Counted from the first letter of the stretch, positions 9,410-20,034 are shown. The stretch is DNA of 64,000 nt from Vibrio cyclitrophicus (GCF_024347435.1 NZ_AP025480.1:2294001-2358000), one strand, 5' to 3'. Notes: generated by a model not told the origin, from the sequence alone. Made by a program: numbers and translations.

Positions 9410-10873
9410 ATGAATATACTCGGGTATATGCAAAAAGTAGGTAAGGCATTAATGGTTCCAGTCGCCACACTGCCAGCTGCAGCAATCCTTATGGGGATCG
9501 GCTATTGGGTGGATCCTGTGGGATGGGGTTCAGAAAGTATTTTAGCCGCATTCTTGATCAAATCTGGCGGTGCTATCATCGACAACATGGCGGTTTTATT
9601 CGCGGTAGGTGTCGCATTTGGCTTAAGTCGAGATAAAAATGGCTCTGCCGCATTATCTGGTTTTGTGATGTTCCTTGTCGTCACCACACTTCTTGCTCCG
9701 GGCTCTGTTGCTCAATTAATGAATGTTGAACTCAGTGAAGTGCCTGCGGCATTTGGCAAAATCAGCAACCAATTCGTGGGCATCGTTGTTGGTATCATTT
9801 CTGCTGAAATCTATAATCGTTATTCAACCGTAGAACTTCCTCAAGCATTAGCCTTCTTCAGCGGTAAACGTTTGGTTCCTATCCTGACTTCAATCGCAGG
9901 TATGGCTCTCTCTTTTGCTCTGTTATACATCTGGCCAGCTGTGTACGACTCTTTAATCGTTTTGGGTATTAAACTCGAAGGTATGGGGGCTGTGGGAGCT
10001 GGTCTATTTGGCTTCTTTAACCGTCTGTTCCTATCAGTTGGTATGCACCACGCTCTTTATCCTGTGTTCTGGTTCGACGTTGTAGGCATTAATGATATTC
10101 CAACCTTCTTAGGCGGCGCACAATCTATCGCTAACGGTACGGGCATTCCGGGTAAAACAGGCATGTACCAAGCGGGCTTCTTCCCAATCATGATGTTTGG
10201 CTTACCCGCTGCGGCATTAGCGATGTACCACTGCTCCGATGCGGAAAACAAGAACCAAGTATTTGCAATCATGCTTGCTGCGGCCATGGCTTCATTCTTC
10301 ACCGGTATCACAGAGCCGCTAGAGTTCAGTTTCATGTTCCTAGCACCAGTATTGTTCCTATTGCACGCAGTATTGACAGGTCTATCGCTTTACATTTCAG
10401 CAAGTATGGAATGGATGGCAGGGTTCGGCTTCTCTGCTGGTTTCGTTGACCTAGTACTATCAAGCCAAAACCCACTAGCAACTAACTGGTACATGCTCTT
10501 AGTTCAAGGTGTTGTATTCTTCGCGCTTTACTACTGCATTTTCCGCTTCGCTATCATTAAATTCAACCTGCGAACCCCGGGACGTGGTGAAGAGATGGAA
10601 GCAGAAAAAGAGCTAGAAACTCCAGAAGCACTGGCTAACCTAACCAATGGCTACATTGAAGCCGTCGGCGGTGCAGACAACATTCTAGAAGTAGATAACT
10701 GTATTACTCGCCTACGCTTAACTGTAAAAGACTCAGGGGCAGCTGATAGTGACAAACTGAAGAAACTAGGTGCGGCAGGTGTGGTACCTGTTGGTAAAGG
10801 TGGCCTACAAGTTATCATTGGCCTAGGTAAGGTCGATAAGGTCGCTGAACAAATGAAGAAGGCTCTTGCTTAA
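9410..10873 (+). CDS. nagE: PTS EIICB permease, N-acetylglucosamine/glucose family
   Basis: A 487-residue protein. The EIIC membrane domain (about 1-380) starts MNILGYMQKVGKALMVPVAT, closely resembling NagE, and contains FFPIMMFGLPAAALAMY and the sugar-binding GITEPLEFSFMFLAP. A linker leads to the EIIB domain (about 405-487), whose phosphorylated cysteine is C431 in DNCITRLRL. There is no EIIA domain, so phosphate must come from a separate EIIA. The call is GlcNAc-type uptake by family; glucosamine or glucose cannot be excluded, and no nagA or nagC is adjacent. Strong site AGGGG before the ATG. Confidence 0.8.
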   Translation: MNILGYMQKVGKALMVPVATLPAAAILMGIGYWVDPVGWGSESILAAFLIKSGGAIIDNMAVLFAVGVAFGLSRDKNGSAALSGFVMFLVVTTLLAPGSVAQLMNVELSEVPAAFGKISNQFVGIVVGIISAEIYNRYSTVELPQALAFFSGKRLVPILTSIAGMALSFALLYIWPAVYDSLIVLGIKLEGMGAVGAGLFGFFNRLFLSVGMHHALYPVFWFDVVGINDIPTFLGGAQSIANGTGIPGKTGMYQAGFFPIMMFGLPAAALAMYHCSDAENKNQVFAIMLAAAMASFFTGITEPLEFSFMFLAPVLFLLHAVLTGLSLYISASMEWMAGFGFSAGFVDLVLSSQNPLATNWYMLLVQGVVFFALYYCIFRFAIIKFNLRTPGRGEEMEAEKELETPEALANLTNGYIEAVGGADNILEVDNCITRLRLTVKDSGAADSDKLKKLGAAGVVPVGKGGLQVIIGLGKVDKVAEQMKKALA

Positions 10874-10931
10874 GTTAAGCAACCAGATGGAAAGATAAAA
10901 AACCTTAATGACCAGATGAAATACTAAGAAT

Positions 10932-10957
10932 TTGTGACGGCTTCACCACCGTCACAA
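10932..10957. terminator. Hairpin after the PTS gene
   Basis: The stem TTGTGACGG/CCGTCACAA closes an 8-nt loop. No T run follows directly. It lies just before the stronger terminator at 10963. Confidence 0.5.
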
Positions 10958-10962
10958 CCCCC

Positions 10963-11009
10963 TGAAGCGCAATTACGACTAGTCACCGTGTATTGCGCTT
11001 CATTTTATT
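10963..11009. terminator. Bidirectional terminator between nagE-like gene and menE
   Basis: The stem TGAAGCGCAAT/ATTGCGCTTCA is followed on the plus strand by TTTTATTGTT. It separates two convergent genes and lies about 10 nt from the menE stop. Confidence 0.75.
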
Positions 11010-11019
11010 GTTCTCAGTT

Positions 11020-12453
11020 CTATTTAGAACGTATCTGCTGTAACCACTGTGCCAACACTGTGCGCGAAACCTTAATACCTTGCTGTTCTTGCTCTGGCAT
11101 ATGGTAGTACTCGACAGGAAATTTGAACCGTTCAAGACGGCCATTTAATTGCTCGGCAAACCATTCTTTGGGTGGTAAATCCGTACAATCTAGAATAGCG
11201 ACAGGTCGAAATCCGAATTCATCGTCTTCAATTGGAACGATAAACGCCTGATTGATTGCAGATAATTGATTAAGTGCTCGCTCAATTTCTTCACAGTGAA
11301 TATTCTCACCTCCAGAAATAAATTGATTATCTGCACGGCCAATAATCGACACTTGTTCGCCAACCCACTCACCAAGATCTTTACTGTCGAACCAACCTTG
11401 GTCATCCACCAGTGGCGTTAAGTCACCTTGATAGTAATAACCAGAAGCAAGTGTATTACCGCCAATATAGATACGTTGATCTTCAATCTTCAATTGGCGT
11501 TGGTCGAGAACAAAGCCTGCCGTTTTGGTGCCATCGATGGGTTTCGCGGTCACTGTCGAAGCCGCTTCTGTCATGCCATATCCAAGCCAAATTTCGATAC
11601 CCATTTGTTGAGCTTCAAGCCCTAGCGCTTCTGGGATATGGCTCCCACCTAACAACACATGAGTTAAATTAAGTGCTTGTTTACTCTTCAGTAATCGATG
11701 TAGCTGAGTAGCCACTAATGAGGCATGACTGCAACCTTCGATGTCTGTCTCAAGCTTACCTGACCCTATTTTGATGCAGCCACCAGCCGCCAACCAACGA
11801 TGGACAATCGCTAATCCCGATACGTGGTACATCGGCAAGCTAAGTAGCCATGTATCAGCTTGTTCAAAGTGGAAAACGTCGAGTAAGCCCTGAGCTGAAC
11901 ATAAGTGTTGCTGCAACGTGTGCGCCACCGCCTTCGGGTTTCCGGTAGAGCCAGAAGTGAATACGATGCTCGCTAAAGATTGAGGACCAAAGTGTACGTT
12001 TTCCGGTGTTTTTGGTTTGTCATCATCATCGACCTTAACTTCGTTCAAGCAAGGCAACGTTACCAATATAGTCTTGAGTTCAACAGCATCAAAATGATCT
12101 AGCCCACAGCTATCTAATAACCACAGGTATCGCCTATCTGATTGGCCATAAAGGGATTCAAGCTTCTGCGTTAAACGAGCTTTCGGCTGAGGCATGGTAA
12201 ACGCACAAACCACACCTAAATTTAAGGCCGCAAGATACACTGGAATCACTTCAGCTTGGTTCTTACCGGCAATCGTCAGTACATCACCTTTAGATAGGCC
12301 TTGTTGAGACAACTGTTGTTGGTACTCACTCACTAACGTTGATACTTGCAGCCAAGTGCAATTTCGGTCAGGAGTCACTAACGCTGTTTGATGTGGGTTC
12401 TGTTGCGCCCACTGTACCCAGAACGGGTGATGAATAGATTGTGGGCGCATCAT
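11020..12453 (-). CDS. menE: o-Succinylbenzoate-CoA ligase MenE
   Basis: A 477-residue acyl-CoA synthetase of the ANL superfamily. The nucleotide loop is SIVFTSGSTGNPKAVAHT, the adenylation motif is WLGYGMTEAAST, and the C-terminal hinge region contains GRADNQFISGGENIHCEEIE. It activates o-succinylbenzoate with ATP and CoA before ring closure by MenB. It is the last gene of the men operon, 89 bp after menC. Confidence 0.95.
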   Translation of the reverse strand: MMRPQSIHHPFWVQWAQQNPHQTALVTPDRNCTWLQVSTLVSEYQQQLSQQGLSKGDVLTIAGKNQAEVIPVYLAALNLGVVCAFTMPQPKARLTQKLESLYGQSDRRYLWLLDSCGLDHFDAVELKTILVTLPCLNEVKVDDDDKPKTPENVHFGPQSLASIVFTSGSTGNPKAVAHTLQQHLCSAQGLLDVFHFEQADTWLLSLPMYHVSGLAIVHRWLAAGGCIKIGSGKLETDIEGCSHASLVATQLHRLLKSKQALNLTHVLLGGSHIPEALGLEAQQMGIEIWLGYGMTEAASTVTAKPIDGTKTAGFVLDQRQLKIEDQRIYIGGNTLASGYYYQGDLTPLVDDQGWFDSKDLGEWVGEQVSIIGRADNQFISGGENIHCEEIERALNQLSAINQAFIVPIEDDEFGFRPVAILDCTDLPPKEWFAEQLNGRLERFKFPVEYYHMPEQEQQGIKVSRTVLAQWLQQIRSK

Positions 12454-12542
12454 AGAATAACCGAAAAATAAATGAAGAACCGACCGAGCTAATTAAATCG
12501 CCATTCAACTAGCTCGTAAAACGTACCGCACAATAGCTTTGT

Positions 12543-13550
12543 CTAAGAAGACCAAATCAATTGCTGCTGCTCAAGAGTTGAAACTGGAAGCTCACAACCT
12601 GGCCAAGAGACTTCGAGTTGTTGTTGATACAAACCAATAGTATCAAGCCCCGGCACTTCATTTGGTAAGTATTGTTGCGCTAATCGTGCAATCTGAGTTA
12701 AGCCAAGGCTCGACTCTATGCTTGAGCTGAATACAGGCTTAATGCCAAGCTGCTGTGCACGCTCAATGATTGCTACACAACGCTCTACAGAACCAATAAG
12801 AGTTGGCTTGATCACTACAGCTTTAACACCAGTTAGGTCACTTAGATCAAACTCTGGGCTTCTTACCGCTTCTTGTAATGTTTCATCCCACGCAATTGCC
12901 ACACCATGGTCGATAGCAAATGCCAAGCTGTCTTCAGGTTTCAGGCAAGGCTCTTCAATAAAGCTAATGCGTTGACGCAACGACGGCGAAATGTACTTAA
13001 TAAATTGCTTCGCTTTTTCTGGCTTCCACGCACGGTTAGCATCTAGCCTCAAACTTAAGTCAGGAATTGATTCAAGGAATAAGCTCACCAGCATGCCATC
13101 ACGAATGGCTTCATAAAGGCCCACTTTTACCTTGGCAACCTTCTCGCCTTTCATCCCATTGAGAACAGGAATCAGCTCATCCGGATCTCCTGTGCACAAA
13201 GGCGCAGCTTGATAATTACCTTCAGCGTTGAGATCACCGCGTAACTCCATCATCGCCATTGAAAGGCCAAACGCGACAGAAGGATATAGCTCTTCAAACG
13301 ACGTTTGAGGATTATTGTGGCTCCAAAGCTCTAATTCGTGTTGAAGCTGGATGCCAGCTTGTTCGACATCTTCTTGGCTAAAGCCCGGTAACGGAGCAAC
13401 TTCGCCAAAACCCGATTTACCATCGCACTCAAGTTGGATGATATAACCCATTCTTTCGCTCAACTTATTATCACGAAGTATCACACCGCTATCCATAGGC
13501 AATTGATAACGATAGAGTTTAGCTTGACGCTGAGAATTCACTGAGTTCAT
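12543..13550 (-). CDS. menC: o-Succinylbenzoate synthase MenC
   Basis: A 335-residue enolase-superfamily enzyme. The catalytic lysine motif is KVKVGLYE and the metal-binding residues are in RLDANRAW, FIEEPC and AWDE, with VIKPTLIGS at the end of the barrel. It dehydrates SHCHC to o-succinylbenzoate. It lies 72 bp after menB. Confidence 0.95.
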   Translation of the reverse strand: MNSVNSQRQAKLYRYQLPMDSGVILRDNKLSERMGYIIQLECDGKSGFGEVAPLPGFSQEDVEQAGIQLQHELELWSHNNPQTSFEELYPSVAFGLSMAMMELRGDLNAEGNYQAAPLCTGDPDELIPVLNGMKGEKVAKVKVGLYEAIRDGMLVSLFLESIPDLSLRLDANRAWKPEKAKQFIKYISPSLRQRISFIEEPCLKPEDSLAFAIDHGVAIAWDETLQEAVRSPEFDLSDLTGVKAVVIKPTLIGSVERCVAIIERAQQLGIKPVFSSSIESSLGLTQIARLAQQYLPNEVPGLDTIGLYQQQLEVSWPGCELPVSTLEQQQLIWSS

Positions 13551-13622
13551 TAGATTTCCTAAAAAACGAGAGCATTAAACAAAACGAGCCGCTATTAGCG
13601 ACTCATTCTGAAGAGGAAAAGA

Positions 13623-14489
13623 CTATGGATTACGCGGGAATTTGTCGAAATCAGGTCGACGTTTCTCGTTGAATGCGTTTCGGCCTTCTTGACCTTCCTC
13701 TGTCATGTAAAACATCATTGTTGCGTTACCAGCTAGCTCTTGAAGCCCAGCTTGGCCATCACAGTCCGCATTGAGTGCCGCTTTTAGACAACGCAGCGCC
13801 ATTGGGCTGTGTTGAAGTACTTCACGACACCAACGAACGGTTTCTTTTTCTAGATCAGCAACAGGTACAACTGTGTTTACTAGGCCCATGTCCAATGCTT
13901 CTTGAGCATCGTAGAAACGACACAAAAACCAAATTTCACGCGCTTTCTTCTGGCCAACGATACGAGCCATGTAAGAAGCACCCCAGCCGCCGTCGAATGA
14001 ACCCACTTTAGGACCCGTCTGACCGAACTGCGCGTTTTCAGCTGCAATAGTCAGGTCTGCCATCATGTGAAGAACGTGACCGCCACCTACTGCCCAGCCG
14101 GATACCGCTGCGATAACCGGTTTTGGACAAGTACGAATTTGGCGTTGAAAATCCAATACGTTCAAGTGGTGAGTACCTGAATCATCTTGATAGCCGCCGT
14201 AATCACCACGGATACTTTGGTCACCACCAGAACAGAACGCTTTCTCACCAAGACCTGTCAAAATGATTACGCCAACCTTCTCGTCGTAACGAGCGTCAGC
14301 CAGTGCATTGATCATCTCTTTTACGGTTTGTGGACGGAACGCATTGTGCACTTGAGGACGCGCAATCGTGATTTTCGCAATACCGTCGTCAGATTTGTGG
14401 TACTGAATATCTTCAAATTGACTGCTTTCATCGCGCCAGTTAACGGCTGCGTAAAGTTCTTCTTCTGTGATGCCTACTGTTTTAGCCAT
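13623..14489 (-). CDS. menB: 1,4-Dihydroxy-2-naphthoyl-CoA synthase MenB
   Basis: A 288-residue crotonase-fold enzyme when started at [18 protein letters not shown]. This ATG has GGGAA 6-8 nt upstream. The upstream in-frame ATG at 14519 would add ten residues but lacks a good site. Signatures include [17 protein letters not shown] (active-site loop), [13 protein letters not shown] (oxyanion hole) and [14 protein letters not shown]. The protein is almost colinear with E. coli MenB, including the C-terminal [16 protein letters not shown]. It closes the naphthoquinone ring from o-succinylbenzoyl-CoA. Confidence 0.96.
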   Translation of the reverse strand: MAKTVGITEEELYAAVNWRDESSQFEDIQYHKSDDGIAKITIARPQVHNAFRPQTVKEMINALADARYDEKVGVIILTGLGEKAFCSGGDQSIRGDYGGYQDDSGTHHLNVLDFQRQIRTCPKPVIAAVSGWAVGGGHVLHMMADLTIAAENAQFGQTGPKVGSFDGGWGASYMARIVGQKKAREIWFLCRFYDAQEALDMGLVNTVVPVADLEKETVRWCREVLQHSPMALRCLKAALNADCDGQAGLQELAGNATMMFYMTEEGQEGRNAFNEKRRPDFDKFPRNP

Positions 14490-14591
14490 GGTGATTCCCA
14501 TTGTTCTATTAGAGACCACGACTATCGAATAGTCGTGACGGTGTTGCTTTGCTTTTGATAGTGCTTTATACGAGATAATTGCTCAGTCAAA

Positions 14592-15392
14592 TTAGCGACG
14601 ACTGGCGATGCATTCAATAATCAGGTTCGAAAACAGCTCTGGTTGTTCAAAATGAACATTATGACCCGCGTAATCAACCTGACTATATTCAAAGCCACTA
14701 TTATCAGCTAGCTCCATGAATTTACGATCTTTTTCACCACACACATAATGCAATTGATGCTCATGAGATTTTAATGTGGCACGTAAATCTGGTTGCTTAG
14801 CTAATGAAGTCGATAACAACATATTTGCTACGGATACTCCAAGGTTACCACTACGCTTTATGACCAAAGTTTGTCTTTGCTCATGATTTAGTGAAGAAAA
14901 GACGCTTTGTTGATACCAATCGTCTAAAACATCTTCAATCGACTGCTGTGCAAAGCGAACCGCCCATTGCGTATCATGTACTAACCTTTGCGCTCTTTCT
15001 TCATCACACTCCAAACCAAAATTGCCACCTTCGATGATAACTTTTTCTAGGTTAAGTGTTTCAAAGCAAGGGCTTGTCACCCCATACATAGCGAGCCTAC
15101 CTCCCATCGAGTAACCAATAACCACGATAGGATAGTCTGCAGGAAGATCGTTAAGAGCAAGCTGAGAAGTAATGCATTGAACGATTTTCTTGCAGCAATG
15201 GTCAAAGCCTACCGGGTCGATAAAGCGACTTTGTCCGTGCCCGGGCAAATCTATGCAAAGACGAGGAAAGTCCTCTAGGAATGGATGACATGCGCTCCAA
15301 TCATCCCCGCTTCCGAGTAAACCATGTAAAAAAACAAGCAAAGGTTTATCAGAAGATACTTTTGAAGCTGGGTAATAATTGGAGTAAAGCAT
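14592..15392 (-). CDS. menH: SHCHC synthase MenH
   Basis: A 266-residue alpha/beta hydrolase. The oxyanion region is LLVFLHGLLGSGDDW, the nucleophile elbow is GYSMGGRLAMYG and the catalytic His is near the end in YAGHNVHFEQPE. It eliminates pyruvate from SEPHCHC, the MenD product. It is 9 bp from menD, so the two are tightly linked. Confidence 0.94.
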   Translation of the reverse strand: MLYSNYYPASKVSSDKPLLVFLHGLLGSGDDWSACHPFLEDFPRLCIDLPGHGQSRFIDPVGFDHCCKKIVQCITSQLALNDLPADYPIVVIGYSMGGRLAMYGVTSPCFETLNLEKVIIEGGNFGLECDEERAQRLVHDTQWAVRFAQQSIEDVLDDWYQQSVFSSLNHEQRQTLVIKRSGNLGVSVANMLLSTSLAKQPDLRATLKSHEHQLHYVCGEKDRKFMELADNSGFEYSQVDYAGHNVHFEQPELFSNLIIECIASRR

Positions 15393-15401
15393 GTAAAGTC
15401 C

Positions 15402-17126
15402 TTAGGCTAGTGCCTCGGTGAGCATTGAACTGAATTGTTTCAGTAAAGTAGACGCTTGTTCGGGAGGCGTCTTAACTTCCACGATCAAGGTACCTTGACC
15501 TTGTTCGAAATGTTGTTCGATGATTGTTTGATACCCATTCAAGGTTTCAGGCGCAGCATAACCGAGCTGGAATTGCGCAGCGGCATGTTCAAAACCGAAA
15601 CCATGAGGCATTTGATATAGAGATTGTTTTTGTTGCTCAGGAACGGGCAACAAGTCAAAGATCGCGCCACCGTTATTATTGGTCACAACAATAACCATCG
15701 GCGTTACATTGTGAGTAAGCAGAGCCAGTGAGTTGAGGTCATACAACAAAGAAGTATCACCAATCAACATCAATAAGGGATTCTGGTTGGCTTTCACTAC
15801 ACCCGCAGCTGTAGCCACCAAGCCATCAATGCCCGATGCACCACGATTACTGTAAACTTGATTCGCAGATATTGATGACAGCATATCCACCAGCCTTACC
15901 ATCAAGCTGTTTCCCACAAATAACTCTCTGTCTTTAAGTCTAGTCGACAAATCAACGGCAACGCTCAGCTCGGTCAGTTGGTCGTTGTTAGATATCTGTG
16001 CCAGCGCCAATTGTTGAACGGTATTCGCGATTTCTACCAAAGGTGCCGCCCAACCTGCATGTTGACCTAACAAGGTAGGTAAATGCTGCTCGGACACCCA
16101 CGATTCTATATCTGCACCAATGTGAGTTTGAGGCAGATGATCTTGATTGATACGGTGTGTATCTGGTGACACAACAATGTATTGAGATGCATCGAACAAT
16201 ACAGCTTGCCACTTAAGCCATTGGTTGAGCCGCTTGGATACAATGCGCTCACCGAACTGAAGGATGAAATCACATTGGTTAAGTTGTTCTTTCGCTACGT
16301 CAATCTGCATCCACAGATCATAATGCTTCCAATCACTTGTGATACCTGATTGAGGGTCGCAGAATACCGGCCATCCCAAAGTAGAAGCGAACTGCTGTAC
16401 TTTCTTCGCCGCTTTTTTGTCAATAGAGCCAATAATCACGACACCTTTGCGTGTCACATAATCGCCAGGCGCGACTGGGTGAACATTAAAATGATTTGGC
16501 AGACAAGTATTAGAATAAGGGCTTGTTGAAGTGTTCCACCCCACTACACTCTTTGTGTAGTCAGCATATATCTCAGCACTGTTGGCTGAATAAAGTGGCT
16601 CTGGAAACGGGCAGTTGATGTGAATGGCTCCGCCGACACTGCGTTGTTTAGCGAGTGCTTTATCAACGGATGTCAGAAGCCAATTCAAAGAAATTCGTGT
16701 CGTTGGGCTTGGGAGATTTAAGGCCGTTTCAACATGGGAAGAAAAAATCCCCTGTTGTTGAATAGCTTGGTTGGCACCACAATCGACTAAATCAATTGGC
16801 CGATCAGAAGTTAGCAAAATAAGCTTCTCTCGTGTCAGCCCAGATTCAGCCGTCGCTGGCAGCAAGTTTGCAACAGCAGTACCAGAAGTAACAATCACTG
16901 CAACTGGCTTATCGCTGGCTTTTGCTAAGCCCAGCGCAAGAAAACCAAGACCACGTTCATCAAAATGCGTGTGTAAGGTTAACTTAGGATTAGCTTCAGC
17001 TTCGAGAGTTAACGGTGTTGAGCGAGAGCCCGGCGCAACACAAACATGTTCAACACCGTTGCGTGCTAGCTCTTCAAGTAGCGTGTTACACCAAACTCTA
17101 TTTAATACGGCTTGGTCGTGATTCAT
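15402..17126 (-). CDS. menD: SEPHCHC synthase MenD
   Basis: The start is taken at the ATG at 17126, giving 574 residues beginning MNHDQAVLNRVWCNTLLEEL. This ATG overlaps the menF stop as ATGA. A longer in-frame reading to 17201 would run into menF. The protein is a thiamine-diphosphate enzyme with the N-terminal substrate region CVAPGSRSTPLTLEA and the cofactor-binding GDTSLLYDLNSL...VVTNNNGGAIFDLLP near the C-terminus. It joins isochorismate and 2-oxoglutarate with loss of CO2. Confidence 0.95.
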   Translation of the reverse strand: MNHDQAVLNRVWCNTLLEELARNGVEHVCVAPGSRSTPLTLEAEANPKLTLHTHFDERGLGFLALGLAKASDKPVAVIVTSGTAVANLLPATAESGLTREKLILLTSDRPIDLVDCGANQAIQQQGIFSSHVETALNLPSPTTRISLNWLLTSVDKALAKQRSVGGAIHINCPFPEPLYSANSAEIYADYTKSVVGWNTSTSPYSNTCLPNHFNVHPVAPGDYVTRKGVVIIGSIDKKAAKKVQQFASTLGWPVFCDPQSGITSDWKHYDLWMQIDVAKEQLNQCDFILQFGERIVSKRLNQWLKWQAVLFDASQYIVVSPDTHRINQDHLPQTHIGADIESWVSEQHLPTLLGQHAGWAAPLVEIANTVQQLALAQISNNDQLTELSVAVDLSTRLKDRELFVGNSLMVRLVDMLSSISANQVYSNRGASGIDGLVATAAGVVKANQNPLLMLIGDTSLLYDLNSLALLTHNVTPMVIVVTNNNGGAIFDLLPVPEQQKQSLYQMPHGFGFEHAAAQFQLGYAAPETLNGYQTIIEQHFEQGQGTLIVEVKTPPEQASTLLKQFSSMLTEALA

Positions 17127-18445
17127 GACGCCACACCTAAGGGTGGGTGGTCTGAAATCAAACTCAGGAGAGTCGACATCTTCTTGTTCAACTCTTGCCA
17201 CTCATGTTCGGCAACCGATCCTGGCACGATCCCCGCGCCCGCAAACAGTTGTACTTGATCGTTTACAACCAAAGCACTTCGAATCGCGACACAAAATTCT
17301 GCTCGTCGATGGCTGATGTAACCAACTGAACCCGCATACCAACCCCTCGCAAATGGTTCATGTTCAAGAATGAAGTCCATCGCCTCTTTACGCGGTAAAC
17401 CAGCAACCGCCGCAGTCGGCTGCAATGCAGCAAGCAACTGCACACCGTTGATACCATTATTAAGTTGAGCGTGAATATTACGCTTCAAATGCTGCACCTT
17501 ACGCAGACGCACAAGACGGGCATCTTTTTCAACATGCACCGTTTGGGAATGAGGCGTCAAACGCTCAATGATATCGTCGACTACATATTGGTTTTCATTG
17601 AGGTTTTTGCTGTCTTGAGAAAGCCAATTGGCTAGCTCCATATCCTCGGTTGCGTTCTCCCCACGACCAATAGTTCCAGCAAGTGCTTCGGTATCAAGCT
17701 CCGTACCATGTCGGCTATATAAACGCTCTGGCGTCGAACCGATAAAGCTGTGTTTCGAATCCAATACCAACATAAAGTGAAAGCTGTGATGATTCTGCAG
17801 ATAACTGGCTTTAAGTAATTGCGCAGCACAAATCGGCGCATCAAGCTGCAACGTGGTTTTACGAGCCAAAACGACTTTCTTGTACTCTTCATCGCTGATG
17901 CCCTTCAGGACTTTATCGACCAAGCTGTCCCACTGTTCTCTTTCTGGAACATGTTGAATCTGTTCGATATGCGCAGATAAAGGAGCCAATATCGCCGCTT
18001 CAACCGAAAGCTTGTTCAATGCATTAATAGCAGCGACACGATCAGGAGACAAATTAACGGCTAACGACCATGTATCGTCAAAACGGATCAATTCAACCTG
18101 AGGAAGGAAGAAAAACGATTCCATACAACGACGGTTCTTTGCGGTATGTCCATCAAACGAACGTCCGCCCCAAATTCGTTGGTCTTCGCCAAGAATAGCG
18201 TATGCCGGAGCGGGATCGGAAAAAGTATGCAGTTGACCGAGTGCGACGACCTCTTCACGAGTGTCACGCGACTGCCAGTAGAACTTAGGAAAGAGCGGTT
18301 GAGCATGAAGCCATTCAATGAATGCAAACGATGGTTTTTGCGTTAGAACTTCAACACAACGAACTTCGCTTGCTTGGGCATTTTGTACTCGCTCAATCAA
18401 AGCGGAGATAGTTTGCTGGAAATGTGACAAATCGACCTCGTTCAC
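17123..18445 (-). CDS. menF: Isochorismate synthase MenF
   Basis: A 440-residue chorismate-utilising enzyme. The C-terminal catalytic domain contains KVVLARKTTLQL, FIGSTPERLYSR, LAGTIGRGENATED, HLKRNIHAQL and GLPRKEAMDFILEHEPFARG. It commits chorismate to menaquinone. It is the first gene of the minus-strand men operon, with its promoter in the 281-bp gap shared with divergent alaA. MenD overlaps it by 4 nt. Confidence 0.95.
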   Translation of the reverse strand: MNEVDLSHFQQTISALIERVQNAQASEVRCVEVLTQKPSFAFIEWLHAQPLFPKFYWQSRDTREEVVALGQLHTFSDPAPAYAILGEDQRIWGGRSFDGHTAKNRRCMESFFFLPQVELIRFDDTWSLAVNLSPDRVAAINALNKLSVEAAILAPLSAHIEQIQHVPEREQWDSLVDKVLKGISDEEYKKVVLARKTTLQLDAPICAAQLLKASYLQNHHSFHFMLVLDSKHSFIGSTPERLYSRHGTELDTEALAGTIGRGENATEDMELANWLSQDSKNLNENQYVVDDIIERLTPHSQTVHVEKDARLVRLRKVQHLKRNIHAQLNNGINGVQLLAALQPTAAVAGLPRKEAMDFILEHEPFARGWYAGSVGYISHRRAEFCVAIRSALVVNDQVQLFAGAGIVPGSVAEHEWQELNKKMSTLLSLISDHPPLGVAS

Positions 18446-18726
18446 ATCTAAATTATTATTATATTAGTTTGATACTTTATGGGCAGCACCCACTTAGATC
18501 AAGAATGTATAAAATCTTTTGAACATTCCTGTGATTCTAAGCGATTCAGCGTATTTATTCATCTTAGCGAACAACCACAAAAGCGATTAATTAAAATTTA
18601 GATAATAGCGACAAAAAAAAGACCAAACGTGACACTGAAATGCGACATTCATCAGATTTTTATTCTATCAAACCCCATTTTGCGGTACTTTAATAAAGTA
18701 TTTAAATTAATTTCAGGAAATCGGCA

Positions 18727-19959
18727 ATGCAAAATATCGGGATGTCGTCAAAACTCAACAGCGTATGCTACGAAATCAGGGGGCCTGTACTCAAACATGC
18801 TAAGCGCATGGAAGAAGAAGGGCATAAAATACTGAAGCTTAATATTGGTAACCCCGCCCCATTTGGTTTTGACGCCCCTGATGAAATCCTTGTTGACGTT
18901 ATCCGCAACCTGCCGACATCTCAGGGTTACTGCGACTCAAAAGGCATCTATTCAGCCCGCAAAGCGGTTGTTCAGCATTATCAAAAAAAAGGTCTGCGTA
19001 ACCTCGATGTAGAGGACGTTTACATTGGTAACGGCGCGTCAGAGCTTATCGTTATGTCTATGCAGGCGCTACTTGATAATGGTGATGAAATCTTAGTTCC
19101 CGCTCCGGATTACCCACTATGGACAGCATCTGTTGCGCTTTCTGGTGGTACACCGGTTCATTACCTATGTGATGAAGATGCCGATTGGTATCCAGACCTA
19201 GATGATATGCGTGCGAAGATCTCACCAAAAACTCGCGGTATCGTTCTTATCAACCCGAACAACCCAACGGGCGCGGTATACAGTCGTGATTTCTTATTAC
19301 AAGTTGTTGAGATTGCTCGTGAACACGGTTTGATTATTTTTGCCGACGAAATCTACGACAAAGTACTTTACGACGGTGCTGTACACACATCAGTGGCTAC
19401 ACTTGCTGAAGATGTATTAATGGTCACTTTCAACGGCCTATCTAAAGCTTATCGCGTATGTGGTTTCCGTGGTGGTTGGATGTTCTTAACCGGTCCAAAA
19501 CACATCGCGAAAGGCTACGTTGAAGGGCTTGAGATGCTCGCCTCTATGCGTTTGTGTGCCAACGTACCAATGCAGCATGCAATACAAACCGCATTAGGTG
19601 GCTATCAAAGCATCAACGAACTGATTCTTCCGGGTGGTCGATTGCTTGAACAGCGTGATCGTGCATGGGAACTGATCAACAAAATCCCTGGCGTTTCTTG
19701 TGTGAAACCAAAAGGCGCGATGTACCTGTTCCCTAAGATCGACACCAACATGTACAACATCAAAGACGATCAGAAATTCGTGCTCGATTTCCTTAAGCAA
19801 GAGAAGGTGCTATTAGTTCAAGGTACTGGCTTCAACTGGCCGAAACCGGATCACTTCCGCATCGTGACTCTACCGCACATCGAAGATCTAGAAATCGCGA
19901 TTGGTCGTCTAGAGCGCTTCTTGCAGACTTACAGCCAAGATGACATCACTAGTGATTAA
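18727..19959 (+). CDS. alaA: Alanine aminotransferase AlaA
   Basis: A 410-residue fold-type I PLP enzyme. The cofactor lysine is K240 in NGLSKAYRVCGFRGGW. The protein is close to E. coli AlaA throughout (LKLNIGNPAPFGFDAPDEIL, INPNNPTGAVY, MLASMRLCANVP). It makes L-alanine from pyruvate and glutamate. The neighbouring yfbR gene matches the E. coli order. The ATG at 18727 has AGGAAA about 6 nt upstream. Confidence 0.95.
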   Translation: MQNIGMSSKLNSVCYEIRGPVLKHAKRMEEEGHKILKLNIGNPAPFGFDAPDEILVDVIRNLPTSQGYCDSKGIYSARKAVVQHYQKKGLRNLDVEDVYIGNGASELIVMSMQALLDNGDEILVPAPDYPLWTASVALSGGTPVHYLCDEDADWYPDLDDMRAKISPKTRGIVLINPNNPTGAVYSRDFLLQVVEIAREHGLIIFADEIYDKVLYDGAVHTSVATLAEDVLMVTFNGLSKAYRVCGFRGGWMFLTGPKHIAKGYVEGLEMLASMRLCANVPMQHAIQTALGGYQSINELILPGGRLLEQRDRAWELINKIPGVSCVKPKGAMYLFPKIDTNMYNIKDDQKFVLDFLKQEKVLLVQGTGFNWPKPDHFRIVTLPHIEDLEIAIGRLERFLQTYSQDDITSD

Positions 19960-20034
19960 TGAACCCAAAGAAAAATGACTACAATTTACTGTTTTAAAAG
20001 ACTTTAATTTGTATTCATTCGCTTCTATGCTTAA

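Noticed and set aside
14187..14558. 123-aa plus-strand ORF across the start of menB.
   Set aside because: It is antisense to the highly conserved MenB N-terminus and has no plausible start site.
17126..17201. Extension of MenD to an upstream ATG at 17201.
   Set aside because: It would overlap 79 bp of menF with a non-homologous sequence. The ATGA overlap at 17123-17126 gives a normal start and length.
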